Source of the DNA: Bdellovibrionales bacterium
Lineage (GTDB): Bacteria > Bdellovibrionota > Bdellovibrionia > Bdellovibrionales > UBA1609
Assembly: GCA_016714165.1 (NCBI GenBank)
Contig: JADJNU010000001.1
Coordinates: 62,001-126,000, forward strand
Direction of reading: 5' to 3'
Length of the DNA: 64,000 nt
In this document: positions 51,464-61,736 of the stretch, one piece after another
Layout of the letters: each line of letters starts with the position of its first letter
How positions within the stretch are numbered: the first letter of the stretch is position 1
Notes under the pieces: model-generated
Databases searched by the model: none
Told to the model about the DNA's origin: nothing
Seen by the model: the letters and a program-made list of their open reading frames with translations, nothing else
Translations under genes and position numbers: made by a program

Positions 51464-53608
51464 CTAATTTGGATTGGCAATCGCTTTAATGATATCGATG
51501 GCCATGGGTTTCACTTTGGCAGCACCTGCGTTTGACATCACAATAACCCCGATATTCAGGTCTTTGCGCCACGTGATATAGGTCCGGCTGGAAGCTGTTG
51601 CACCTTCCTTATAATAGAATGTCGTTCCGGTTTCGTCTTGCTTAATGTCAATAGCGTAACCAATGGAATGATCGGGTTCGATTGAGCTGAGAGGCGTTGT
51701 TGCCAGCCCAATGGCGTCTTTTAGGTGCGATTCCCGCAACCCAAGCAGGTGTTCCAAGAGTTTATTCATGTCATTTGCAGTGGAAATGATTTCCCCTGAT
51801 CCAGCTAAGGAGCCCATGTCACTGAAGGGTACGGGCTCAAAAAGGGGTGGCGCTGGCTCTGTTGTGAGCACTCGGTAACCCTGCGCCTTGCGAGCCGTCG
51901 TATTTCCTATAAATAAGGGTGTGTTGGTGCCCGTGTCATCCATGCCGAGAGAACGGGAAAAATTTATTTTTAATAGCATATCAAAGCTTGAAGCGCCAGA
52001 ATGGTCCTCGAGAGCCATGCTGAGCAATCCAATTCCAAGGTTTGAATAGACATAGGTTCCGATGGTTGCTGGATCCGGTCGACATGCATTAGCTCTAAGA
52101 CATGCGAGAAGGTGCTTTCTTTCGTAATTTCTGGCAGGGGACCAGAGGATGGCATCACCAATTCCATCTCCATCTTCGTCTCTAAAGGCGATCGTATTCT
52201 CAGGGAAAGAAGGCAGCCCTGAAGTGTGGGAGACGACTTGCTCAAGCGTAACAGTCGGAGAGAAAGCTGATTTGATTGGGTCTTTCAAGTAGGACACGAG
52301 ATTCATTTTTGGATCCATGCGTTTGGAGACGACTTCTTGAGCCAGGATAAGGCCGGTAAAAATTTTTGAGACAGATCCAATAGCATAGAATGTATCCCCA
52401 TCAGGTGTGACACTTTCTCCTAATTTTTTGGTGCCAAATCCAAGGACCTCAGAATACTTTGGTGAAACGATTCCCACGACCAATCCGGGTGACAAGGTCG
52501 TGTCTGAGCCCGTTGGGTCGACCATGGGAAGCACGATATTGGAAATTTTAGATTTTAAACTTTCTGGAATGGACTCGACAGCTCTTGGAGCTGTGGGAGC
52601 TAATTGTTCGGTTAAAAAGGAAATGACGGCGGAGGATAGCCCATTATTTTTCTCGGTGCCATAGTCTAATATCAGTTGCGTGTGGTCTTTGTCCTCAAAA
52701 TGATGGTGCTGACACAGTCGTTTGCCTGAAAGCAACTTATCCTTAAAAGCGCCAGACCCTAGATTGCTCACATTTTGTGGACTTCCATCCTTAAAGCCAG
52801 CAGATAAGAGGAGCATTGGTGGTGTGACTGAATCGCTGACATATTCAGAGGGAGAAGCCTTTTTTTGCTCTTCTTCTGTTTTGCCAAAGATTGTTTTTAG
52901 GGCACTGATCTCTTCCTCTAAGGAAGTCCCTGCCATCAGGCGGATAGCTAAGGGAATATCATAGGCATGAAAGTCGACAGCAATGACCGCCTTGATCTTG
53001 CCTGGACTGACCTCTTGTTCCTGAAGGTACCTTTTGTTGCTTGCAGTGAGAGTTACCAAGTGAGCCCCCGAGGAGAAGCCAAGCAGAACTATGCGAGAGC
53101 TATCTCCTCCAAATTTTTCTGCATTGAGGCTTATCCATTTCACTGCTCGCGCGACATCCACGGCCTGTTCTTCATAGGTGACTTTATCTGAATTTGCGCC
53201 TGTGGCACTGAGTTGCAGATTAAGTGCTCGTCGGTTGATACTTGCGATCACATATCCATTTTCAAGGAGGGATTTAGGAAGCTCCACATTTTTCTCTAAG
53301 TTAGCCTTGTCTCCATCGACGACCCCAGGGCCTGCCCAGCCTCCTCCATGAACATACATAACAACGGGCTTCCTTTCGCTTGTGTTCCGGAAATAGACGT
53401 CGAGTTTATTGTACCGTGGATCTGATACCGGTTCGGTGTGGTAGGAGATATCCGCGATTTTTTTGGCATACCCAAGATCTATCGATTCTCCGAGTTCTGA
53501 ATTGGTTTGCTCGATCTCCTGGGGACTCGAGGTTTTGATTGGACTTCCAGGATTTGCGCATGAAGCCATCAACATGAGCATAGACATTCTAAGTAATATT
53601 GTTTCCAT
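51464..53608 (-). CDS. Lipoprotein fusion of alpha/beta-hydrolase (esterase) and class C beta-lactamase-like domains
   Basis: 714 aa from ATG 53608, where AGGGAGGG lies seven bases upstream. The lipoprotein signal ends MLMASC (Cys17). Domain 1 (about residues 45-320) is a carboxylesterase-type hydrolase: VMYVHGGGWAGP oxyanion loop, nucleophile in LLGFSSGAHL and His near HHFEDKDH. Domain 2 (about 345-714) is a serine hydrolase of the beta-lactamase/penicillin-binding class: SxxK in GSVSKIFTG and YxN in YVYSNLGIG. Both catalytic sets look intact. Such esterase/beta-lactamase families usually occur as separate genes. Confidence 0.88.
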   Translation of the reverse strand: METILLRMSMLMLMASCANPGSPIKTSSPQEIEQTNSELGESIDLGYAKKIADISYHTEPVSDPRYNKLDVYFRNTSERKPVVMYVHGGGWAGPGVVDGDKANLEKNVELPKSLLENGYVIASINRRALNLQLSATGANSDKVTYEEQAVDVARAVKWISLNAEKFGGDSSRIVLLGFSSGAHLVTLTASNKRYLQEQEVSPGKIKAVIAVDFHAYDIPLAIRLMAGTSLEEEISALKTIFGKTEEEQKKASPSEYVSDSVTPPMLLLSAGFKDGSPQNVSNLGSGAFKDKLLSGKRLCQHHHFEDKDHTQLILDYGTEKNNGLSSAVISFLTEQLAPTAPRAVESIPESLKSKISNIVLPMVDPTGSDTTLSPGLVVGIVSPKYSEVLGFGTKKLGESVTPDGDTFYAIGSVSKIFTGLILAQEVVSKRMDPKMNLVSYLKDPIKSAFSPTVTLEQVVSHTSGLPSFPENTIAFRDEDGDGIGDAILWSPARNYERKHLLACLRANACRPDPATIGTYVYSNLGIGLLSMALEDHSGASSFDMLLKINFSRSLGMDDTGTNTPLFIGNTTARKAQGYRVLTTEPAPPLFEPVPFSDMGSLAGSGEIISTANDMNKLLEHLLGLRESHLKDAIGLATTPLSSIEPDHSIGYAIDIKQDETGTTFYYKEGATASSRTYITWRKDLNIGVIVMSNAGAAKVKPMAIDIIKAIANPN

Positions 53609-53676
53609 TGGATATCCCTCCCTCTTCATTTGCCAATAAGACGTTTGAGGGCCTCAGTTCGTTCCAACTACCGGCC

Positions 53677-53697
53677 AAAAAAAATCTCAAAATGAGA
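53677..53697 (-). terminator. Weak hairpin-plus-T-run terminator of the protease gene
   Basis: On the minus strand TCTCA-TTT-TGAGA is followed by eight T (the A-run at 53677-53684 of the plus strand). The stem is short and A/T-rich, so efficiency may be low. It lies about 45 bases after the protease stop. Confidence 0.4.
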
Positions 53698-53742
53698 AAT
53701 CTCGGTAAGTGATTGATTCTAAGGGGAGAAAATGAGCATATT

Positions 53743-54651
53743 CTACTTTATCGCATCAATAACATGACGGATCTTTGTGAAATCCTCTCCTCTGCAGCCG
53801 TCATTCGCACAAGAATTGGAGATATTGCAGCCATCTTTGGCGATATAGTCGGTCTCGCCTCTCACTAGAATTCCCTCCACTTGTCCTGTTTTTGAATTGA
53901 AAACAGGTGATCCAGAGTTCCCTCCATAGGTGTCTAGATTGGCGACGTAGAATTCGTTTTTGACAGCTCTTACGCGAGCACCACCTGCTATTTTGACGGG
54001 AAGGCCTGATGGATGTCCAATGACAAAAACCTCATCTCCCACGCTTAACTCACCTTGTGATCTCAATTCCAGAGAGGATCGTCCAATGGCCATTCTATCA
54101 ATCCGAATAACAGCATAATCTGCTCCACTGTTTGCAATCTCGGATTTAATGAGCTCTGCACATGAGTAGACCTGTTGATCATCGAAAATATCGTCTTGCG
54201 CCTGCGGGCCCTTCACGGCAAAGCCGAAAACAAGCTGTGTGTTTTGGCATTCTGCCTGAGATTGTATGCAGTGTCCGGCAGTTGCCACGAGGTTAGGCGC
54301 AACAAGAAACCCCGTGCAAAACGCCGAGATCTGTTGACTGTAGTAGGGTTCCGTCGTGCAAAGTCCATAAGCGGATCCATATTGCCTTCCGGCCAATTTG
54401 TACTGGGCACCAGGTAGGTTTTGCAACTGTCGTCTATCTACGAGGGCCAAGGTACTGTCGGCCAAGTCCTTTACAAAGGGGTCGTTGATCTCATAGTATT
54501 CCTGTCGATTGTCGACCCCATATATCACTTTTGGTTGAATGCACAGAGACTCCCTCGACGGGAGCGCTCCTGCCATTGGACTCCAAAGGAGAAAAAGGCA
54601 GGTGACTGCAAATATGGTTGCTAAGGTATTGACTGGATTCATTTTGATCAT
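53743..54651 (-). CDS. Exported trypsin-like serine protease (S1 family)
   Basis: 302 aa with GGAGGGAG upstream of the start. The signal peptide ends near MAGALPS. The catalytic triad is visible: His in LVATAGHCIQ, Asp in SGADYAVIRID, Ser in TYGGNSGSPVF. The oxyanion and specificity region resembles V8/HtrA-like bacterial S1 proteases with no PDZ domain. About nine Cys suggest disulfides and an extracytoplasmic site of action. A C-terminal Cys-rich stretch (CNISNSCANDGC) follows the triad Ser. Confidence 0.92.
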   Translation of the reverse strand: MIKMNPVNTLATIFAVTCLFLLWSPMAGALPSRESLCIQPKVIYGVDNRQEYYEINDPFVKDLADSTLALVDRRQLQNLPGAQYKLAGRQYGSAYGLCTTEPYYSQQISAFCTGFLVAPNLVATAGHCIQSQAECQNTQLVFGFAVKGPQAQDDIFDDQQVYSCAELIKSEIANSGADYAVIRIDRMAIGRSSLELRSQGELSVGDEVFVIGHPSGLPVKIAGGARVRAVKNEFYVANLDTYGGNSGSPVFNSKTGQVEGILVRGETDYIAKDGCNISNSCANDGCRGEDFTKIRHVIDAIK

Positions 54652-54941
54652 GGCTCCCTCCTTGGAACTGAATGATAGATCGTGTCGGCGTCGGTTAAAT
54701 CCATCCTGGATAATCGAAGTTATGAGTTATTTAGCTGCAAGTATTTGAGGGTCTTGTCATCTATCGCTCACAACGAACAAGCAACGTGAATTTTCTCATT
54801 ATAAATGAAAAGAGCCGGAGTTAGAAATACGCCTTGATTTCAAAGGAGAAAATGGTCCTCGGTCCATCTGAACTGATGAAATTTAAGTCTAGGAAAATTT
54901 CTCTCTCACCTCAGAGATCGTATGCCAATCTTTGGATGTTT
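54652..54941. other. Intergenic region between protease and TamA genes
   Basis: 290 bases, holding the promoter region of the protease gene and the 3' end of the TamA transcript. I see only weak A/T-rich inverted repeats and no ORF or RNA gene. Confidence 0.35.
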
Positions 54942-57752
54942 CTAGAATGAACCAATGAAGAAGTGCAAGCGCCAAGGGTCTTCGTTACGTTCTTTGATCC
55001 GGTCCAACTTGAATCCGATATCAAGACTGACGGGTCCGACTGGTGTATTAAAGCGGACGCCAAATCCCGCTGCATGTCGATAGGGTCTTTCAAAATGGTG
55101 TCCCGAAACTTGAACTGCCCCACCGTCATAAAATACGACCCCACCCAAAGAATTATAGACAGGAAAACGGAACTCACTTTTTATTAAAGAGTATTCGCTT
55201 TCCTTCTCTACGATCACTTCTTCGTTCGGAAATTCAATTCCTTGCGGAATTCTTTCGTTTGAGCTTGAGCCTCCAAAGCCACGAATACTCGAAGTGCCAC
55301 CCAAGTAAAAAATTTGGCTACCAGGAACTTTGCTGCCAGGAATGGAGCTGAGATTAGAAACATTTCCGTGTCTGAGTTGGTTTGCCCACACCAGGCTCGG
55401 GGAGCCAAGATTCCAGAGATAGGTGTAGGAAATTTCGCTTTTGACAAAATTGACGTCGGACGAGGATCCAAAAGCTGGAGCTGAATAGGACAAATTCCAT
55501 CGGACATGGGAGCCCCGAGTGGGAACAAATGGATTGTCCCGCAGATCATAATCGAGAGTGGGGCCAAGAAGAGCAATCCGATCTAACTGATCGGGACACT
55601 TTCCAGGCTGACCATCTAAGCAGTTGCCATAACGCTCGAAGGTCTTGACGGAATCTAAGCTCCAGAGAGTCCACGTCAGCTTGAAGTTGCGAGATAGGTC
55701 TCGTTCTAGGAGAAAGTCGACCCGGCTACTGTCAGAGATTTCAGTTAAAAGGGTAACGTCATTAAAGTTTGAAATCTGCTGTTGTCGAGTGAAATTAATG
55801 CGTCCTCTTGTGCGCGTCGAGAATAAAAATGGTTCAAGGTATCCGATAGTGGCCCGATGCGTAAGGTACTTTACTTGATCTGGATTGTATCCCAGCTCGA
55901 GTCTTGCGGCTACGGTCCGCGCAGTACCCTCAATATTGTTAAATGAAACGGATGTAAATTGGCGGAGCGTAAGATCGCGTTCACTATCGGCTCCAATGCC
56001 TATTTTGAAAAGTCCGGGATCTCGCTCTCGTAAACTAATGAGAACGGTTCTTTGGGATATGGATGTACCTTCCTCAAGTGTGCGAATCCTCACCTGGCTA
56101 AAGATTCCCAGGCGGTTGAGCCGCATTTGTGACTCCTCAATCTTTTCGGGAGTCAGGGTTTCACCGATCGAAAACTCAATCTCTCTGAGGATCACATAAT
56201 CCTTTGTAAACTTATTGCCCTCCAAATTGATTGCCGACACGACAATCTTTGGGCCCTCAAGGATCTCAAAACGCACAATGGCTTGGGTGCCCTTTTCATT
56301 GTACTCGACGAGTTGGTTGTTGATGTTTTCAATTTTCATTTCCAGAAATCCGTGACTGAGATAAAAGGACTTCAGTCGATTGATGCTCTCCTCAATTGTA
56401 GACAATCGAAGGGGAGTGTTGCTGTGGACAGTAACGACTTCATTCAATTCTGCTTCATTGAAGGCCTTGATTCCTTGAAAGTTTACCTTTTTTACTTGAG
56501 TGAGGGGGCCTTCATCCATGACAATTTTAATTTTCGCTTCCGATTTTTTGTTCGTAAACTCCGTTCTTAACGACTGTATTCTTGCTTTGAGAAATCCCTG
56601 GTTGCGCAATTCGTTGATAAGATTCTTGTGTCCAAGCTCAATGTCAGTCCTGCTAAAATATCCGCTCTTGATCAGCTCGGAACTGTTATTTCGAATCAGC
56701 TCGGCATAGTATTGAGGATTCCTTGAAATTCTTCCGCTGACGTTCAGTTGTCCGATCTGGACTCTAGGGCCTTCGTAGATTAAGATTCTGGCTTTACGCA
56801 AAAATTGCTTACTGTCTTCATTGATCTCTGTCGAAACTTGAGCGTGTGCAAATCCACTGGCGAGGTATTTTTTTCGAATTCTCTCTGCTGCCTCAGAGAT
56901 CGGGTCTCCTCCACTCTGTGCTATGTTCGGAGGGTTGAGTTCTCGGGAAATGTCAAAAATACTGAGTTGCTTATATCCTAATACCTGGCGGTCGTATCTA
57001 TAAGGATCTTGAATTGAATATTTGAGGTGGGCGGAAGTGCGTTCTTCATTGTATGTGATTTCAGGCTCTCCAATAACGGCGCTCAAAAATCTTTCGTTCC
57101 TAAGGAACTCGTCAGATGTCAGCCTGATGTTTTGTAAGGCCGCAGACGTCAAAGCTTGGTGGACGTATTTATGTCCGCGGTATTGCAGTCTCTGTCGTAG
57201 GTAGGGATTGAGTGTGTTGAATTCGACCACAGAAATTTCGCATGGATTCTTTTCGTCTATCACAAAAGTGGCTTCTAGACGACCGTCGCTTGCATTCGAG
57301 AATCTTATCTCAACAATAGCATTGAAGTACCCTTGCTCGGAATAAAAAGCTTTTAGTCGTTCGCCACTCTCGGTGATCTTTCTTTTATCAAATTTGTCAC
57401 CCTCCTTGAGTTCTATCATTTCTAGAAGAGCTGTCGTTGAAGCGATGCTATTTCCGGTAACCTTTATTCCTGAGATGAGTTTAATGGCCTGAGCCTCGAT
57501 TGAGATGTTTCCCTCTGGACTCCGGTAGGCGGATACTCGCTCAAAAGCACCGTGCTCCATCAATAAACGGATCAGATAGTCAATTTCAGATAAAGATGAA
57601 CTGTTATCAAATAGATCGGGATATCTTTTACGGAGAGATTCAATGATCTCTGGTTGGGCACCATGAATTGTTAGGGTCTGTGCTTTCGCTGGAAAAGCGA
57701 GTGTAAAACACAGAACAACAATAGAAATAAAGGGAACGAATAGTGAAAACAT
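54942..57752 (-). CDS. tamA: BamA/TamA-family outer-membrane translocation protein
   Basis: 936 aa. The signal peptide ends AFPAKA. About five POTRA domains follow (residues 25-560), each with the pattern of a GEKI/V...Y...GY..A segment, e.g. FYSEQGYFNAIVEI and FYLSHGFLEMKIEN. The C-terminal Omp85 barrel (about 570-936) contains the lid-lock type motif SIRGFGGSS, then ends HFFIGSF with the terminal Phe. Omp85 proteins insert or export outer-membrane proteins. Its position four bases behind tamB identifies it as the TamA partner. More POTRA domains are present than the three of E. coli TamA. Confidence 0.9.
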   Translation of the reverse strand: MFSLFVPFISIVVLCFTLAFPAKAQTLTIHGAQPEIIESLRKRYPDLFDNSSSLSEIDYLIRLLMEHGAFERVSAYRSPEGNISIEAQAIKLISGIKVTGNSIASTTALLEMIELKEGDKFDKRKITESGERLKAFYSEQGYFNAIVEIRFSNASDGRLEATFVIDEKNPCEISVVEFNTLNPYLRQRLQYRGHKYVHQALTSAALQNIRLTSDEFLRNERFLSAVIGEPEITYNEERTSAHLKYSIQDPYRYDRQVLGYKQLSIFDISRELNPPNIAQSGGDPISEAAERIRKKYLASGFAHAQVSTEINEDSKQFLRKARILIYEGPRVQIGQLNVSGRISRNPQYYAELIRNNSSELIKSGYFSRTDIELGHKNLINELRNQGFLKARIQSLRTEFTNKKSEAKIKIVMDEGPLTQVKKVNFQGIKAFNEAELNEVVTVHSNTPLRLSTIEESINRLKSFYLSHGFLEMKIENINNQLVEYNEKGTQAIVRFEILEGPKIVVSAINLEGNKFTKDYVILREIEFSIGETLTPEKIEESQMRLNRLGIFSQVRIRTLEEGTSISQRTVLISLRERDPGLFKIGIGADSERDLTLRQFTSVSFNNIEGTARTVAARLELGYNPDQVKYLTHRATIGYLEPFLFSTRTRGRINFTRQQQISNFNDVTLLTEISDSSRVDFLLERDLSRNFKLTWTLWSLDSVKTFERYGNCLDGQPGKCPDQLDRIALLGPTLDYDLRDNPFVPTRGSHVRWNLSYSAPAFGSSSDVNFVKSEISYTYLWNLGSPSLVWANQLRHGNVSNLSSIPGSKVPGSQIFYLGGTSSIRGFGGSSSNERIPQGIEFPNEEVIVEKESEYSLIKSEFRFPVYNSLGGVVFYDGGAVQVSGHHFERPYRHAAGFGVRFNTPVGPVSLDIGFKLDRIKERNEDPWRLHFFIGSF

Positions 57753-57755
57753 GAC

Positions 57756-60700
57756 CTACCTAAACTCCAATCGGTACTCAAGATCCACTCCAACTTTCTC
57801 GGTAGAGGTATCTTTGATTTCCGGATTTCCTTCCTTATTCTCCCATGTTCCGATGACAGAAAGCTTTTTGTTTACTTTATATTCAATCTTAGCATTGTTT
57901 GTTGGATTATTTTCGACTGTTCTGCTTGCTGAAATACCAAATTTTGGAGTCCATTGCTTTTTTAATGTCAAATTTGGCACGACAGCCTGATCAGCGCCAG
58001 TGGCCCCAGACACATCAACTTCTACTCCCGTTAGTTTATTAATGTCTCCCAGTGGCTTTTGGAGCAGGGCTGAGCCTATTTGCAGAGTTGTCTGGGTTGC
58101 CAATTCTCCAGTTTGAAACTCCTTGCTATCACTGTCGCTTTTGGGCTTTATTCCGAGAGCCAAGAGGCTAATAATCTCGGATTCAGCCAAAGGGGGTTGG
58201 CTGGATAGGTTAAACTGAGGATCCTTGGCTCGCCCTTGAATTAACAGGTTAATATCATATTCATCTTTGACCCTGGAGCTGGCATTGAGAAATATATTTG
58301 GATTATCGGAGTCATCGCCCGAAAAAACAACCTGACCTATCGCGACATCAAAGGGCGTTTCATGGAAGAAGACTTTTCCATCTTTTTCCAGTGAGAGCTG
58401 TCCTTTGAGAGAGGGTGCAGAAATTTCTCCACTGACTTTAAGAGATCCTGAAAGAGGTGAGTTGACCAAAGAGTTTTTGACAACAATTGGACGCTTCAGA
58501 ATGACGTTCCAGTCGAGAAGGAAAGGTTGAAATTTGTCTTCAATCAGAAAGGCGGGTAAAAAAGTAGACGGTTTGATTTTCCCAGCTTTTTGGGCGTTTC
58601 CATCAATCTCTTTGGAGACTTCTCCCTGACTGACCTGGTATTCGCCTCCCAAACTGTAGGGGAACCAATTTCCTTTCAAAAAGAAGTCACCGGAGCCCTT
58701 TGTTTTTACCCCATCAGGAATGTTGAGACTGATATCTTTAAATCGGCCCTTTACATCAATCAAGACGTCATTGATTTTCTTCACCTGAATTTTTCCCTCC
58801 GCCGAAAAAGGGCCGCCTCCCAATTGTCCACTGGCTGAGTTGACCACAATTTTCTTATGGCTAAAAAGTAGATCTGCGCGGATCTGCTCAAAGGACTGCG
58901 GGAAGTCTCTCACCCTCAGCAGGCCATTATCTATAAACGCAGACCCCATTACTTCTGGATTTTCCCAGTTGCCCTTTAGTTGCCCGGAGAGAGAAAGAAC
59001 GCCCTTCAAGTCATCAAGAAATGGCAAAAAGAGAAGAGCCAGTCCCATGTCGAGTTTTCCATTTACTCCAATATTTATGCGATCTTTCGAGGTGTCTTTG
59101 ATGGTAAGAGAAACAAGTGAGCCATGACCCTGAAGGTTAAAGGTTTCTGAACTCAATGTGCCTTCACGTACTTCCAAGTTAATCGGCCGATTTAGTGCAA
59201 GAGTGGTGTTTCCTCTCCGAAGTGTGAAATCATCGATTTTAGCGTACCCAGAGCTTTTGAAAAGACCTCCATTGCTTGAGCTTAAGTCGACGGTCGAAGT
59301 GAATTTGGAGTCAAAGTCCACTTTTCGTCCGGGCCCTGAAAAGATGGTGAACAATTGGGTAAAATTGAGATCATTGGCTTCTATAAACAGACGAAATGGT
59401 CCATCACTCGAAAAGGGAATTGTAAAGTCTGTCTTAATGAGATTTCCCATGATGTTACCGCCACCTTGCAGAGCAAGAGGAGTGAGCTTAATTTTGAGGC
59501 TGGAATCCTCAAAGGGTTTATCCGCAATTACCAATTGGGAGAGTCGCAGGTGTATGTCTGTTTTTGGGTTGCGAATCGGACCACGCAGCGAAGTCGTAAA
59601 ATCGACAAGTCCAGTCACGTTGAGATTAATTTTTTCTATATTTTCGGACTGCTCGAGTCGCAAATTTCTTCCAAGGACAACAGCGTCAAGAATTCCGCTG
59701 GAACTGAGACCCCCATCGAAAGAAATTCGACCTGTCGCTTTTGATAGGTAGGCTTGTCGCAGTTTAACATTCCCATTTGTGGCTCCGGCATTGAGAATTA
59801 ACTCGTCGAAACTTTCGTTGCCTAAGCTTCCTCGATAGAATGACGATCTAAGATCAAAATTTAACTGGTTAAGGATCAGCGGTCCGGACACCCTAATTTC
59901 GGCAGATCCTGAACCATCGATAGAGAGAGGAAACAAATATTTTCTTTCGAACAACAGCCTGAGATCTTCCAAATCAACGAAGGGGACTTGGCCAGTTATA
60001 GACAAGTTGTTTTTGCGGAGGTCAATTGCCACATTTCCTGTGTACCGCGAGGTTTTAAAGAAACCTTTGACCTGATTAAAATAAAGGAAACCTTCTTTGT
60101 ATTGCAATTCGGTGCTCACCTTCCCGAGAGGGAAGTCTTCCATCCAGAAATCATCATTGCTGATATCCATTTTAATTGTCCCGTAAGAACTATCACCCAC
60201 GGTGCTCCCTTTTACTTTTCCTACTCCTTCTAATTTTAACTTCGCTAGATTTTGGACGTCCGAAAAATCGACACGATCTCCCTCGTAATCAATATTAAAA
60301 CCCTTGGAGTAGTTAATTGTGCCTGAAGATCTGCCAGTTGAGGATTTTCCAACCTTGATTTCGGCCTTATAAGTAACCTCATTCAAATTGACTTTTACCT
60401 CTCCATCCGCCTCGATATTTGCCACGTCAACAATCGGAAATTTCTCTGGTTCTCCAGAGTGTACACTTAGATTTTTACCAAAGACTTTTCCTTTGCAGTT
60501 CATCTGAAATGGGTACAATTCTCCTTCGCAGGGTAGGCTGCCGCTCAGATCAAGGTGAAGCGGGGTTTTCGGGACTGTGAGGTTGAGCAGGAGCTGTTGA
60601 AGCTCTAACTGTGCAATATTGACGGAAGTCGAGAATTTCCAATTATTTTTTGTGTCAAGGACAGATTGCTCAAGGAGGACCGTCCCTGCGTTGTTGCTTA

Positions 60701-61736
60701 TATTTAACCGCTCAAAAAGGATATTTTCTTTTGAGAGACTGCCATTTGTAGTCAGAGTTCCCAGAACAAAATTGTTTATTTCTACTCCAGTGGCCTGAGT
60801 TCTGAATTGAATATTCGGGTAGACATTTTGAGTCCAATTGAGGTCCAAATCTAAGTCAATAGTTCCCTTGAGACGCGGAAGTCTTATTTTTTCCAGATAG
60901 TCTTGAACCAGTAGGCGCACTTCCGGCAAGGAAAAATGAGAGCGGCTGCTCATCTTACCTGATTCAAAATTTGCTTTGGCTAGTTTGCCATTGAGGTATC
61001 CGGAGGCGACAAAATAGGAAGATTGCTTTCTTAATTTGAGAGATGATATCTGCAAATTTTCGTCATCGATCAAGAATCTACTTTCAAAACTCAGATCAAG
61101 CGGTGCCAAGCCCTCTTTGCGTAAATTGACATTTGGAAAATTAGCTTCAATCAGCAACGCATCGAACATATTGGTCATCACGAAGGAAGCTTTCTTTAAC
61201 CCTATTTGGGCTTTGTCTCCTGGTGATCGAGCCTTTAACTCTAGATCAGTGATAATGAGTTTATCAATTGGGATTGTGGAGATCTCTCTTATTTGGATGT
61301 CAAGCGAGGGCTGTTGAATGAGGTTCTTTTGTTCACTTTCCGAAGCGAAAAGATGTGGAAGAAGAATGTTCAAGTTGGGATGGTCGAAGATAACTTCAGC
61401 CAGGCGAAATTGTCCACGAAACAGTGCTAGCCAATTAAGTTTGATTCGCAATTCCTTGATATAAGAAGGTGAAAAGGACAGAGAAAGAGGTGGTTTTGGA
61501 ATGATTCTGACTCCCTCAAAAATGAGCTGTGGAGGAAAGAGCCCGAGCCCGAGTCTTTCGGGCCATACTCTTGCCGATGTGTGCTTCTGGGATTGATTCT
61601 CAAGTTCGACGAGTAACCATGATTTGATGCGGGGCAGATGATATCGGTAGGAGAATCCGAGCAAAAAGAAAAATGCGGCAAAGACTGCCGAATAATAAAA
61701 CCATTTACGCCATTTCTGGAAAAATACCCAGCTCAT
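57756..61736 (-). CDS. tamB: TamB (DUF490) inner-membrane-anchored translocation/lipid-transport protein
   Basis: About 1326 aa from ATG 61736, chosen because AGAAGG lies six bases upstream and the ATG overlaps the upstream TGA (ATGA). An N-terminal membrane helix (FYYSAVFAAFFFLLGFSY) is followed by a very long, repetitive beta-rich AsmA-like body that would form a groove across the periplasm. The C-terminal DUF490 domain includes LLALGIKPKSDS and ends DLEYRLEFR. TamB proteins move phospholipids to the outer membrane and/or help TamA assemble proteins. The order TPR-tamB-tamA is the reverse of the tamA-tamB order in E. coli. Confidence 0.93.
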   Translation of the reverse strand: MSWVFFQKWRKWFYYSAVFAAFFFLLGFSYRYHLPRIKSWLLVELENQSQKHTSARVWPERLGLGLFPPQLIFEGVRIIPKPPLSLSFSPSYIKELRIKLNWLALFRGQFRLAEVIFDHPNLNILLPHLFASESEQKNLIQQPSLDIQIREISTIPIDKLIITDLELKARSPGDKAQIGLKKASFVMTNMFDALLIEANFPNVNLRKEGLAPLDLSFESRFLIDDENLQISSLKLRKQSSYFVASGYLNGKLAKANFESGKMSSRSHFSLPEVRLLVQDYLEKIRLPRLKGTIDLDLDLNWTQNVYPNIQFRTQATGVEINNFVLGTLTTNGSLSKENILFERLNISNNAGTVLLEQSVLDTKNNWKFSTSVNIAQLELQQLLLNLTVPKTPLHLDLSGSLPCEGELYPFQMNCKGKVFGKNLSVHSGEPEKFPIVDVANIEADGEVKVNLNEVTYKAEIKVGKSSTGRSSGTINYSKGFNIDYEGDRVDFSDVQNLAKLKLEGVGKVKGSTVGDSSYGTIKMDISNDDFWMEDFPLGKVSTELQYKEGFLYFNQVKGFFKTSRYTGNVAIDLRKNNLSITGQVPFVDLEDLRLLFERKYLFPLSIDGSGSAEIRVSGPLILNQLNFDLRSSFYRGSLGNESFDELILNAGATNGNVKLRQAYLSKATGRISFDGGLSSSGILDAVVLGRNLRLEQSENIEKINLNVTGLVDFTTSLRGPIRNPKTDIHLRLSQLVIADKPFEDSSLKIKLTPLALQGGGNIMGNLIKTDFTIPFSSDGPFRLFIEANDLNFTQLFTIFSGPGRKVDFDSKFTSTVDLSSSNGGLFKSSGYAKIDDFTLRRGNTTLALNRPINLEVREGTLSSETFNLQGHGSLVSLTIKDTSKDRINIGVNGKLDMGLALLFLPFLDDLKGVLSLSGQLKGNWENPEVMGSAFIDNGLLRVRDFPQSFEQIRADLLFSHKKIVVNSASGQLGGGPFSAEGKIQVKKINDVLIDVKGRFKDISLNIPDGVKTKGSGDFFLKGNWFPYSLGGEYQVSQGEVSKEIDGNAQKAGKIKPSTFLPAFLIEDKFQPFLLDWNVILKRPIVVKNSLVNSPLSGSLKVSGEISAPSLKGQLSLEKDGKVFFHETPFDVAIGQVVFSGDDSDNPNIFLNASSRVKDEYDINLLIQGRAKDPQFNLSSQPPLAESEIISLLALGIKPKSDSDSKEFQTGELATQTTLQIGSALLQKPLGDINKLTGVEVDVSGATGADQAVVPNLTLKKQWTPKFGISASRTVENNPTNNAKIEYKVNKKLSVIGTWENKEGNPEIKDTSTEKVGVDLEYRLEFR

